This document shows positions 47,201 to 57,489 of a stretch of DNA of 64,000 nt, piece by piece (positions within the stretch are counted from its first letter, which is position 1; every line of letters starts with the position of its first letter). Source of the DNA: Ceratotherium simum simum (Eukaryota > Chordata > Mammalia > Perissodactyla > Rhinocerotidae); assembly GCF_000283155.1 (NCBI RefSeq), contig NW_004454266.1, forward strand, positions 626,326 through 690,325, read 5' to 3'. A model generated the notes under the pieces. That model did not search any database. It saw only the letters and a list, made by a program, of their open reading frames with translations, and had not been told where the DNA came from. Position numbers and translations under genes: made by a program.

Positions 47201-47505
47201 CCGGGAAGAAAGGATCAACAACATGAAGAGTACTTGTTCCAAGTCTTTACTAGAGTCATTTTGTCCAAGAAACTAGTTTCACAAATATTTTCTCCTGCTA
47301 GTCTAAATTTAGAAAGACAAAAATGATACTGTCACCACTTTTATTCCCATCAGACTCTCCAGACAGAGATCTGGGAGGCTGAAATGGTAAGAAAGATTAC
47401 CTTTTTGCCGGCTTCTGTGTCAGATGTCCCAGGATCTCTTTGCAGTAGCCCAAGAGAGACAACAGTTTTCCAGTTGGTGAGATCTCCTGGTTGGATTGCC
47501 AAAAC
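44235..47505 (-). other. Internal region of the LTR element, right part
   Basis: AT-rich with no recognised retroviral domain. Open frames at 45,437-45,709 (+) and 46,000-46,260 (-) have no recognisable family. Minus-strand sequence next to the 5' LTR (just left of 47,506) contains TGGCAATCCAACCAGGAG a few bases inside, a possible but unproven primer-binding site. Confidence 0.45.
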
Positions 47506-47904
47506 TGTTGGGGAGGGGGAAATTGCCCCCTTCTAACCTTCTTGTGTTCTTATGGCTAGACTAACAATAAAATTGACACAAAACCAGATTAACAGGAGAA
47601 AACCCCAATTTAATTATGTACATATAACTGAGGTACATAATTAGTGAGGAATTTAAGTAGAGTTTAGGCTTGAAGTAGTCAATTAGTAAGATTTGTTTAT
47701 ATAGGCTTCTTAGCCCAGAATTCTTTAGCTCTGGTGATAAGGATGCAGGGAGAGCATCTTTCACATGAGAGATTTATTTCCAGCTTTTAGGGGAAACAGA
47801 GATAGGAGGGTCAGAATGCCCTTTTTGCTTCTCAAGTAACTTTAATTCAAAATAATCAATAACTACTGTGGGATATTTGGGGTGGCCTGCCCTGGGCCCC
47901 AACA
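47506..47904 (-). repeat. 5' LTR of the inserted element (right copy)
   Basis: 399 bp. On the plus strand it starts TGTTGGGGAGGGGGAAATTG and ends GGGCCCCAACA. It is collinear with the left LTR except for a deletion of about 70 bp. Confidence 0.9.
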
Positions 47905-47908
47905 CCAG

Positions 47909-48480
47909 GTTATGATAAATGCTGTGATTAAGGGGGCCCCTGTTGCAGGGGCACCCCGTGTAACTTTACTGCTACAAAATTCAACAACAGTTCTAGAAGC
48001 CTTATCAAATTTTCCATTTCAGCTTCCCTGTGTAGGTCTTACTAACACCAAGAACATTAAAGTAATTAAGAAAAGAGGGAGAGACAAAGGGGATGGTCAA
48101 GGATTTGACCTAGCCGAGTGAGAGTCTTCAGACGGTTCTTGAAAAATGGGATGAATAAAGTGGGCATTAGTAGAGTTAAAATGAAGGTGGTGATGAAGCA
48201 CTATCAGAGATTGGGTGGACCAATAGGACCCGTTGCTTGTCCCCCAACATTAAAGGGCCCCAAATACGTCTAATCTACTTATCACCATTTGGAGGAATTT
48301 AAGCCAGAAGGCAAAGATTAGTTTGAGAAACCAGACTAGGAATCTCTTGCAGTGATGATTAGGGAGATTAACCAAGGTAAAGGTTGACATAGAGACCAGG
48401 GTCTTCCAGCTCCACCCCCAACCAGGAACCCAAGGCCATATGCACAAGTGTGAGTAAAATGGCCAGGGGGAGAAGAAACT
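47909..48480 (+). pseudogene. ERV-L gag remnant, part 2, and following text
   Basis: An open stretch in the frame of 47,882-48,121 (INAVIKGAPVAGAPRVTLLL, TKNIKVIKKRGRDKGDGQG) continues the gag text left of the insertion. A stop at 48,119 and degraded sequence follow up to protease. Confidence 0.6.
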
Positions 48481-48519
48481 TTTCTGGGACTCTTTGATAC
48501 AGCAGCTCAATGCACTGTG

Positions 48520-49470
48520 ATTCTAAAACCTGTTGATGAAGTCTTAATGGAGTCTAAGGTTAGATAGGGAGGATATGGAGATGGGATTAAGGTAAAATTC
48601 TTCATGAAAATTGGAGTTTTTGAGCATATTTTTTGTGAGGTGGTCACATCTCCTTTACCTGAGTGTAGTATTGGGATAGATATTATGTCTAACTGGGGAT
48701 TGCTTCCCCTACCTAATATTGTAAAACAGAAGGCATGGCAATTCACCCTCAGACCAGTTTTAATTGGGCATGCTAAATGGAAACCCCTAGAACTGCCCAA
48801 GCCCACGTAGGTGGTTAACGTAAAACAATATATAATACTTGGTGGACAAAAAGAGTTTACCACTTTAATTAATGACATGCTATAAGCTGGAGTCCTAGCA
48901 CCATCAAATTCACTGTCCAATAGCTCTGTGTGGCCTGTGAAAAAGATGGATGGCTCATGGAGACTAACAGTAGACTATCAAGATTTAAATAATGTGCATC
49001 CATAGCCCCAGCAGTACAGACATGGTCTTAAACATACAGAAAATACAGCAGGCTAATGAAGGTTGGTACTCAGTGATTGACCTTGCAAATGATTTCTTCT
49101 CTATCTTGATCTCAGAAAAGAGCCAATCACAGTTTGCTTTCACATGTCAAGGATCCCAATTTAGTTTTTCTGTGCTGCCACAAGATTATCTGAACTCACT
49201 GGCTTATCGTAATAATTTGAGCAGAAGGGATTTGGACTTGATGCAAGTCTCCAGTGTAATAATACACTATATTGAGGACATTATGATAATATTGGAAACT
49301 GAAGAGCAGGCCAGGACTGATTTGAATGCCATAGTGACACACATGACTAACTGGGGTTGGCTAATAAGTCCAGCAAAAGTCCAAGGGTCTGCCCAAAACA
49401 GTAAAATTCTTAGGAATAACCTGGGCAAGAGCCATCTGGGATATTCTACAAGTGACTAAAAGTAAACTGC
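48520..49470 (+). pseudogene. ERV-L protease end and reverse transcriptase remnant
   Basis: Protease C-terminal text (GIDIMSNWGLLPLP) lies in the frame from 48,604. RT fingers and palm follow (MDGSWRLTVDYQDLNN-like near 48,940, then a VLPQDYLNS-type region and HYIEDIM). The catalytic YIDD-type motif reads YIED at 49,268-49,279, so one catalytic aspartate is glutamate. A frame change near 49,400 precedes RT connection text at 49,480-49,830. Not functional. Confidence 0.75.
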
Positions 49471-49479
49471 TGTCACTAC

Positions 49480-50510
49480 TCTCCCATAGGACCAAACAAG
49501 AAGCCCAGCTTTTGGTTGGGTTATTTGGATTTTGGAGAGTGCATATTCCACATCTGGGAATGTTGCTAGCTCTCATCTATAAGACTACCTGAAAGAAATC
49601 TATATTTGAGTGGGGACCTGAACAAAAGCAGACCATGTCTGAATTACAAAAGATTGCAGCTTTCTCAACGCCTTTGGGCTCTTATGATCCCCACTCAGAT
49701 ATGATTTTGGAAGTGTCTATCACCCATACTCATGCAGACTGGAGCTTATGGCAAAAGCCCATGAATGCCTCGCAGCAGCGACAGTTGGGATTTTGGACCA
49801 GAAAATTCCCAGATGCTGCTACCTAATACACATCATTTGAGAGACATTATTAACCTGCTACTGGGCATTAATTGAGACTGTCAGTGACTGAAGGACATAA
49901 AACAATCATAAAACCCGAGATACATTTACTATCTTTTGTGATGTTATAGAAACACTCTAATAAGGAAGGCAATGCCGAGAAGAGTTCCATAATAAAATGG
50001 AAATGGTTTATACAGGACCATGCTGCCAGGAGGATGCAAGGAGGCACCCACTATATCCATGAGCAGGTAGCCTTTTTTGCTTTAGGACCAAATTTGGAGC
50101 TACCTGAGGAGCTGCCGGAACTGATTGCCATGTGGGCAGTGCCCAATATACAGTTATCAGTTGAACAACAAAGAGCTGCTTGGTTTACAGATGGCAGTTC
50201 AAACATGAATGGACAATATCCCATTTGGAAAGGTGCCATATTAAGACCAGCAGATGGCAAGACTCTGACTGAAGAAGGCAAGAATAGGTCAGCTCACTGA
50301 ACTGCCTGCTGTTTTCTTAGCAGTGATGGAAGAATTGAGCAATGGTAAAAACCCCTATGTTTGGGTTTTTACTGAATCTAGGGCTGTAGCCAATGGCACA
50401 GCTATTTGGTCAGGTACACGGACAATGGAAAACTGTACCATTAAAGGCATACCTGTATGGGACATGGCCTTATGGAATCACTTTTGGAATTTAAGGGGTA
50501 CATTAAAGTA
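49480..50510 (+). pseudogene. ERV-L RT connection and RNase H remnant
   Basis: Connection-domain text (LLVGLFGFWR-like near 49,510, then DWSLWQKPMN and QLGFWTRKF at 49,739-49,811) is followed by RNase H, whose first catalytic Asp lies in AWFTDGSSNMNG at about 50,178-50,213. Later RNase H text lies in 50,323-50,511. Stops separate the pieces. Confidence 0.7.
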
Positions 50511-50625
50511 GGACATGTTGATGCTCGTTAGAAGAACCCCCTTCCATGTTTGGAAGCTGATTGGAAGTAGAACATGTTGATGCTCATCAGAAGAACCCCC
50601 TTCCAGGTTTGGAAGGTGATTGGAA
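50508..50625 (+). repeat. 59-bp tandem duplication within ERV-L pol
   Basis: Two adjacent units, 50,508-50,566 and 50,567-50,625, share a GACATGTTGATGCTC-type start and a TTGGAA-ended tail, differing at about five positions. Fifty-nine is not divisible by three, so the duplication also shifts the frame between RNase H and integrase. Confidence 0.9.
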
Positions 50626-50679
50626 CTACCAAGTGGACCTTTGGTGCACTTCCTTTAGATGGCTACCTGGGTCCATGAA

Positions 50680-51160
50680 ATGAGTGGACATGGGGGGTTG
50701 CAGTAATACATAGATGGGCTAAACCTAGACTTATTCCTCTTGCACACTGGGAGGCACAAAATGCCAGCAAGAACTGCTCTGTCTGTCAACAAGAGAGACA
50801 GACACTGCAGATGGCTAAGGGGAAAAATTTCCCAGGGGGAAGTCCCCACACATAGCTAGCAAGTGAATTACGTTAGACCAATGCCAGCAGCCCCGGGGGA
50901 CTATAAATTGGTCCTAACAGGAATAGATGCTTACTCCAGTCTGGGCTTTGCATACCTAGTGGCAGAGGAAAGTGCTCAAAATACAATTAAAGTATTGGAA
51001 CAAAAGATATTGTACAAATTGAGGCACATAGTTACATTTCTTTGGACCAAGGGATGCACTTTACTGCCCGTAGTGTGCTACAGTGGGCCGAGAGATACAT
51101 CAGATGGACATATAATGTTGCATATCATCCTCAGAGTAAAGATTTACTAGAAAATTGGAA
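50680..51160 (+). pseudogene. ERV-L integrase remnant
   Basis: A zinc-finger remnant (NCSVCQQ near 50,773-50,793) precedes a core domain in the frame from 50,863 (YKLVLTGIDAYSSLGFAY, containing the first catalytic Asp). Frame breaks follow around 51,000-51,130. It is broken by stops. Confidence 0.7.
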
Positions 51161-51431
51161 TGGGTAGTTGAAACATTTGCTGTCTAAAAAGAGGGGAGAT
51201 GAAGACATGAGAGGCTGGCTTAACCACCTCATGACTGTGTGCTCACACTCAACATGACGGGGGCTAAGACAGGGTCCCCATTGGATAGATTTCTCCACTT
51301 TTCTGGGGGATCTTGAGAAGAGGAGGTGGGAGAGGATGCTCCCCTCCTTTTCCACATCCTTGTCCACATCACCAGACATGTCTTTTTTTCTACCTGATGC
51401 AGTGGTCCTAGAAGCAGGGATGCAACTGTGA

Positions 51432-51755
51432 GTGCTGAAAGCAGGGATGGTTCCTAAGCAAGAAACTGTAACTACACCTCTGAATTTTTATGTCAGAATT
51501 CCTAGAGGCCTGATAGAATGGGTTGTGCCTTCACCCCACCTGGCAAAGTTGGGGCTGACAGTGCATGCTGTTGCATTGCCTAATGGTCAGGACAGCCCAC
51601 TAGTTCCACACCTGTGTAACCCTTCCCTATATGAGTGGGAGTGGACTGAAGGGCAGGCATTTGCTAGACTAGTACTGCTGCCAGCAATCTGGGCCAGTAC
51701 AGTGGCTGAACTTAATGTCCCTTACAAGGGTGGAAGAGTCTGGGAAAAATAAATG
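51432..51755 (+). pseudogene. ERV-L dUTPase-like domain remnant
   Basis: The 106-codon open frame carries the outline of a trimeric dUTPase fold. It has VRIPRGLIEWVVPSPHLAKL (region of motif 2), a GLTVHAVALPNGQ segment (region of motif 3) and GQAFARLVLLPAIW (motif 4-like). ERV-L elements are known for a dUTPase-like domain after integrase and no env, which fits its position. Catalytic residues appear eroded (no clear RSS or GxIDxxYRG). The assignment is by motif order and context. Confidence 0.6.
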
Positions 51756-52142
51756 ACAAATGGAAAGAAGGAGAAAAAGTAGCTGAGGGTAAAGGAATGA
51801 ATAAGTGGGTTATGCAATGAGGGAAATCCAACATTTTATTACTATGTCAAGAGAGGCTTAGAGCAAGAGAATAATATTATCTCTTGGTATAAGCATACCA
51901 GATGCTTGGAAGGGTGAAGTTATTTGTTTGCCAAGCGCGCTCTTGTTTTTGGAACCTAACAAGTTTAAATGGAAGCCTGCAAACCTGACTGACCTCAGTC
52001 TGGGAGACATTTTCATATGACATGATGTTGGACTGGATAGTTGTTAATGACTGAATGAGATTCTGCTATTGTGCCAGTATCTTTTGACTTTTGTGATTGT
52101 TTTGCTGTAAGGAATATGTGTTTGAAGACCAGGGGGTGGACT

Positions 52143-53022
52143 GCAATATTGTGACTTATAAGAAATACATATACTTGGTCATTCAGATGACTGAAATAGA
52201 TTTCTCAAATATATTTCATTTTCATCCACAGTTTCTGGCTCATAGCTCCCCAAACCCTTGGAATTTCTTGAGCGATAAGAGCAGTGGGACATCTCTTGTC
52301 CTCAGTTATCCCACCCAAAAGTGGGGGCTGGTTTCCAGAACAACCAGCCATGTGATCAGAGGATTGGAACATTCAGTCTCACTCCCTGATTTCCAGGGTA
52401 GGGGAGGTACTTGAGGTTAAATCAATTGCCAATGGCCAGTAACTTAGTCAATCATAACTACATAATGAAACCTGCATAAAAACCCAAAGGACAGCTTATC
52501 AATCTGTTTTTTTTTTGGAGAGCTTCCATTTTGGGGAACCAGAATGCTTCCATGTGCCACCATGCCAGGCCCCAAGCTCCACGAGGACAGAGCTCCTTTG
52601 TTTAGGACCTTGCCCTTTGTATCTCTTTATATAGTCAGCTCTTGATTCATACCCTTTAATATGCTTTGTAATAAATTGGCAATCTAGTGAGTTAATAGGT
52701 TTTCTTGAGTTGTTTGAGCCATTCTAGCAAATTAATCAAACCTGAGGAAGAGGTCATGGGAATCTCTGACTTATAGCCTGTTGCTCAGAAGTACTTGTAA
52801 CAACCTGGACTTGTGATTGGCATCCTGAGTTGGAGGGGGTCATTGGAACCCTTAGTTTGTAGCCAGTCAGTCAGAAACACAGGTAACAATGTGGGATTCT
52901 GATTCTATCTCCAGGTAGATAATGTCAGAATTGAGTTGAATTCTTGGACACTCTGCTGGCCTCTGAGAACTGCTCGCTATCGTGGGGAAGCCTCTACACA
53001 CACACGTTGGAATTGGTTTCAG
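52143..53022 (+). mobile_element. ERV-L 3' LTR
   Basis: A purine tract (CCAGGGGGTGGAC, 52,130-52,142) is followed by TGCAATATTGTGACTTATAA. An AATAAATTGGCAATCTAGTG poly(A)-region text lies at about 52,670, followed by the repeated 'cattggaaccc' and 'gtcagaa' phrases typical of these LTRs. The right end is approximate (TTGGTTTCAGG near 53,022). Confidence 0.65.
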
Positions 53023-53024
53023 GT

Positions 53025-53930
53025 ACTCTTTGCAAGAAGACTATGAAAAATGAGAGTTATGTTTTTATTTCTCTGCATTTCTTTTCTTTTTAAGCCCAAA
53101 AGGTGTGTCCTTGATTCAGGAGAGGTTTTGAAACCAAAGCCTAAAGTAAAAGTTATGGAAAGACAATCTTCCTTCCTGGTATTTATTTTCCAAAACCCAT
53201 GTGAATTGAGAAAGTGATGCCAGGTGTCCCAGTAGGGGAAGGAAAGGAAAAGATATTTCTATATTTTGGAGAGAAGGGGCAGTCCTATAGATTTCACTAA
53301 TAATTAGAATGTGAGGAGTCTGCTCTCTTGCAGTGCTTGAGGGAGGTGTGAGGCTTTCTCAGGAAAAATTGTGATGTGGGGAACCTAGGGAGGCTGGATT
53401 CTAGGCTCTGTTTGCCAGACTCAGATTCCTGCGACAAGTTGTCTTCGAGACAACTAAATCTGATCCGTGTGGCATTTCAGTCGTAAACAGCCTGGCCTAA
53501 AGTCTGGGGAACTCCACAAAATATTTTGACTTCTATAAAACTCTTGGGATTTTTGAGTGGTGCTGAGGATTGAGGAAAAAGGGCCCAAATAAAAGTAGAA
53601 ATATCCTGCCAGTTTGACAGGATTTAAATAATGTTTGGAAATTATTTGCTTTAAAAAAATGTAGTAATGAGACATTTTATAAATGTCTAATCTGTGGCAT
53701 AGGATTAGTTTCCACGACACTACAAATGTAAGTGTCTTGACTTAGCTTACTTAATCTTTTTGAATTCTTTTTCAGGTAATCTATAGTTTTCTATTTATTT
53801 AGAGTCATTTACTGGAAAATTATTGTATTCCTGTGGTGGTGTCTTGTTTCCTTGCTTTTTGTGTTTCTAGTGGCTTTGTCTTGATACCTGCACATTTGAG
53901 GGAGCAGTCACCTCTTCCATTCTTTTTGGA
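53025..53930. other. Intergenic, no gene seen
   Basis: No confident repeat or gene. A short inverted repeat, TTGTCTTCGAGACAA, lies near 53,438. Confidence 0.4.
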
Positions 53931-55130
53931 TTGACTTTATGGGGAAAGACTTTGACTGAAAGTGGCTGCAAGGGCTTCAGCTGGGTGGGATGCAGCGCCT
54001 CTGGTTCCCGGGAGGGCACAGCCGCACAGTCTCCAAGCAGCTCCCTCAGCTGAGGTCAACATGGTCGAAGATTGTGTGGTCTTCTGTGGCCAAGGCTGTG
54101 GACATTCTGTGGGTGGCAGTTGTGGTTATGGCTATTGGGGTCCTGCGAGATGAAGGCTGCTGGGATCCTCCTGGTCTTCTTTTTTGCCTCGGGGGTTCTA
54201 GCTGGTGGGATCCCTCTTGGTGCCTGGACTGGTGTGATGGCACTCACAGCAGTATCAGAGCTGAGGTCCTGGGATTAGGTGCATGTGGAAGTACCACAGG
54301 GCCTTGGCCATGGGGCACAGGTGTCCTTGCTGCAGTGGTGCCAGTTGTCTGAGGTGCAGATGTATGCAGATCTGTGGAACAGGGGTCTGGGTCTCTGGGG
54401 CTCACTACAGTGACTGCGGGTGAGGGGCAGGAGTGGAGCACAGCAGCAGCATGGGCCCTGGGATGACAAGGTACAGCAGTGGCTTGGGCCCAGGGGGCAG
54501 AGTGCAGTAGTAGCAAGCCCTGGGGATAGTAGTTAAAGTCAGGACTTATGACCCAGGGGGCAATCACAGAACAGCAGCAGAAAGACCAGATGGTGATGGC
54601 CCATTAAAGCTGCATGTAGGGACCTAGGGGGCAGAGTGCAAAGCAGCACAGTGTAGCCCCAGATAATAATGGGTCAAAGCCATGACTTGAGACACTGGAC
54701 TGCAGAGCAGCAGCAGCTCCAGCCAGGTCCTGTACATGACCAGGCGCTGTGGAATCCCAATCCAGGAGAGTGGGGCACTGCTGAGAATGAAGCCCCTGGG
54801 GCAGGTCATACTGCAGTGACAGCTCCAACCCCAGGGAGAAGACACAGCCATGGGACTCTGGGCAGCTCTGTTAACTGAGATCAGCATTGGTGAAGACTGT
54901 GGGGCTCCTTGGTATCAAAGACTGGAAACACCCATGGTGGTGAGGTTCTGCTATCTTTTTCCCCGGGGGAAATCTCTTTGAGGGACTCCTTCTTATCGCT
55001 GAGCTCCTCTGGACTGGGGGATGGATTCACGCAGGTAAAGTGCTTCCGATGTGCCAAGCTCGGCTTTTGAGCCCCTCAGGGTTTCTGCAGCTTCTTCCTT
55101 ATAGCCTAGTGCTTCCGCAGAGCTATTTGC
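53740..55130. repeat. GC-rich repeat-like block, possibly an old L1 leader
   Basis: Base composition rises sharply from about 53,950. Diverged internal units recur, for example GGGGGCAGAGTGCAGTAGTA, then GGGGCAATCACAGAACAGCA and GGGGGCAGAGTGCAAAGCAG (54,498-54,645). Overlapping open frames on both strands (up to 120 codons) reflect composition and are not genes. The texture and the AT-rich lead-in (53,740-53,940) resemble the 5' UTR of an older L1, probably minus-oriented, but this is tentative. Confidence 0.4.
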
Positions 55131-55134
55131 CATG

Positions 55135-56095
55135 GTTTGTAGTTGTTTATTTATTATGAGGGATATGAGTTTTGGGATCCTCTAGCCCTCAGGCTTGCTG
55201 AAATCATCTCTCCACTTGAAAGATTTTAACAAACTATCTGTGGGTATTACAAATACTCCCACTAATTATCTCTTCTTAAAAGACAGAGGTAAAGATGAGG
55301 TGTTGGGATATACACACTAAGTTCTTTGGGAAAAATTGAGGTGATCACTTCTGATAAGTTTTGCAAAGTCTGTTTAAATAGTACTTCAAACACCTTATGC
55401 CTATAAAATCTTCCCAGAGATTTTTGGAAAAATGTTTCAGGATGTTTGTCAAAACTATATTTCACTGTCTTTTGCTGGGGGACTGTAATGTTATTAAAGT
55501 TCAAATATTTTAATAAAAATTGATGAAATAATGAAAAGTAATAGGATATATTGGAGTATATGAGGAAGACATTTGGTTTAAAACTAATTCAGCCTGAACT
55601 GGTTTTTCCAGAAAGGTCTGATGTGGCCTGTTGGGCATGCATTGGACATCTGCTTTAAACATATACAATGTCCCAAAGCTGAGAATGATGCCCTTAAAGA
55701 TAGGGATGTTGCCTTCCCCCCATATCAGCATTTCTTTAAGGATAAGCATCTCTTCCTAGAAATTAAGGATTAATTACCAACTTTTTGTGTTCACCTAGTG
55801 ACCACTGACCTGCTGACCACCAACCTGCTGAGTTCGCTTTTTGACCACTGACCTGCTGTGCTAGAAAACCATCCCGTGACTTTTGTAAAAAGGATATTTC
55901 TCTCATATGCGATGAATATTCTTTGTTCCAAGATGATATGTAACCACTCTGTACACCCTGCTTCTTCAGAGTGCTTTCTTCCTTGGGGAAGGAGGCCCCC
56001 AAGCTATAGTCCTTAAACTGGTTCATATAATAAGCTCACCCCAATTTTGATTTATAGATTGGTTATGGAATATTTGCATTGACAAAATATACCAC
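55135..56095. other. Intergenic, no gene seen
   Basis: No confident gene. A small diverged tandem of GACCACTGACCTGCTG units lies at 55,799-55,857. Confidence 0.4.
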
Positions 56096-56107
56096 AGTAA
56101 GGGCTGA

Positions 56108-56897
56108 AAAATTTTCTTCTTCTCTTCTAAATTGTTTGGCTGGTCTAATAATCAAATTGACATAAGACAGATTAACAGGAGAAAAATAAAAGTTTAATAA
56201 CGTATATACCTCCTGTATACATAGGAGAAACCCAAGAAAACTGAATAACTCCTGGAAATGGCCAAAGCCATTATCTTAAATACTGTTTTCAGCTAAAGAC
56301 GAAAGAAGATGTTGGGGTAGGGAAGTCAGTTATGGGAGGTTGTCAGGAAAAGCACAGTAAGCCAGGGTATGGTGTTATTCAGATTTAAGTCCTTGCCTTC
56401 TTCATTGGTAAGAGTTTCTAGAGACTGAGTCATCCTTCTCTTCCTGGCACAGCAAGGGAGATACCCTTACAAATGGAGATTTCTCTTATACATGTAAACA
56501 TCTCTTACAAAGGGTAGTTTCTACATGGTTTGGTTTTCAGAGCTTCTCCCGCATCTGCTGTGTCTTAAAAATAATCACCCTAGGGCCAGCCTGGTGGCGC
56601 AGGCGGTTAAGTGTGCGTGCTCCGCTGTGTCGGCCTGGGGTTCGCCAGTTCGGATCCCAGGCGCACACAGACGCACCGCTTGTCGGACCATGTTGTGGCA
56701 GCGTCCCATATAAAGTGGAGGAAGATGGGCATGGATGTTAGTCCAGGGCCAGTCCTCCTCAGCAAAAAAAAAGAGGAGGATCGGCAGATGTTAGCTCAGG
56801 GCCGATCTTCCTCACACACACAAAAAAATAATCACCCTAAAATAATCCTTACCCCAAAGAGACATATTTTAGGGTGGCATATTCTGCTCCCCTACAC
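56108..56897 (-). mobile_element. ERV-type LTR, split by an ERE
   Basis: On the minus strand it begins TGTAGGGGAGCAGAATATGC near 56,897 and extends left to about 56,108. The ERE at 56,582-56,823 interrupts it. It shares blocks with the LTR at 56,950-57,483 and more distantly with the 41,487 and 47,506 LTRs (ATTAACAGGAGAAAA region). Confidence 0.65.
56582..56823 (+). mobile_element. Young ERE-type SINE with perfect 15-bp target duplication
   Basis: It begins AGGGCCAGCCTGGTGGCGCA and carries A-box and B-box-like parts (CAGTTCGGATCCC). The body reads AAGTGGAGGAAGATGGGCAT, with a second GAGGAGGATCGGCAGATGTT unit and a (CA)n/A-rich tail. AAAAATAATCACCCT is present at 56,567-56,581 and 56,824-56,838 without mismatch. 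Confidence 0.95.
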
Positions 56898-56949
56898 TAT
56901 TTACTAAAAGAAATTTTTAAAATAAATACAACTAAATCTTTGCAATGTG

Positions 56950-57483
56950 AATAGGGTAGGGGAGGAATAAATATTGCTCTACTCTCTAGGTTCTTCTGGC
57001 TTTTCTAAGAATTAAATTGACATGAAACAGAATAACAGGAGAAAATCAAACAAATTTAATAACATGTAAACATGGGAGAAACCCAGGAAAGCTGAGTAAC
57101 TCTGAAATGGCAAAAGCCACCACCTTAAATACCATGTTCAGCTAAAAGCAAAGGAGGATTTTGGGGTAGTAGTTTGGAGCTTCAAAGGGGATGAAGACAA
57201 TTCACACAGAGATGGAAAAGCAAATGTCTGTCATACCTTGCAAAAACAATGGGACATGGGGAGGACTTTGATCAAACGGGCCTTGCTAGATTCCTCCCTG
57301 TCTACCACACTTAGTTTATATTATACTATAGTTATTTATGTTGATAGGTGCTTCCTGGAACAGGCTTTCTATATTAAATTATTTTAGATAGGGAGAAGGT
57401 CAAAGTTTCTTTCTGAGTTTTTTGTTCTTAAATAATGAAGCCAAAGAGACACATTTTGGGGTGGCAAATTCTGATCCTCCATG
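56950..57483 (-). mobile_element. Second related LTR, same orientation
   Basis: On the minus strand it starts TGGAGGATCAGAATTTGCCA near 57,483 and runs left to about 56,950. It is collinear with the 56,108-56,897 LTR: GAATAACAGGAGAAAATC, GGGAGAAACCCAGGAAAGCT, AAGAGACACATTTTGGGGTG. Only about 50 bp separates the two. Confidence 0.65.
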
Positions 57484-57489
57484 ATGTCA

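Larger units (their letters stand above)
41487..47904 (-). mobile_element. 6.4-kb LTR retroelement inserted into ERV-L gag
   Basis: Two related LTRs, at 41,487-41,954 and 47,506-47,904, bound about 5.5 kb of internal DNA. CCAG occurs on both outer sides (41,483-41,486 and 47,905-47,908), a 4-bp target duplication. The minus-strand LTR begins TGTTGGG and the right copy ends CCCCAACA. A purine tract (AGAGGAGGGAA) precedes the 3' (left) LTR, confirming minus orientation. No gag, pol or env was recognised inside, so it looks non-autonomous or extremely decayed. It contains a short L1 insertion with an assembly gap. Confidence 0.85.
47909..53022 (+). mobile_element. ERV-L (class III) provirus remnant, gag to 3' LTR
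   Basis: After removal of the inserted element, plus-strand coding relics run in ERV-L order: gag, protease, RT, RNase H, integrase, dUTPase-like domain, purine tract, 3' LTR. There is no env, as expected for ERV-L. The 5' LTR and start of gag are missing on the left, where the class I relic abuts. Every domain carries stops or frameshifts. Confidence 0.8.

Noticed and set aside
47480..47505. Primer-binding site TGGCAATCCAACCAGGAG next to the 5' LTR
   Set aside because: The position is plausible but offset from the LTR end, and I could not match it to a tRNA 3' end, so it is not called as a feature.
53990..54567. Overlapping frames of 107-120 codons on both strands
   Set aside because: They arise from GC-rich, stop-poor repeat-like DNA; no domain or consistent frame.
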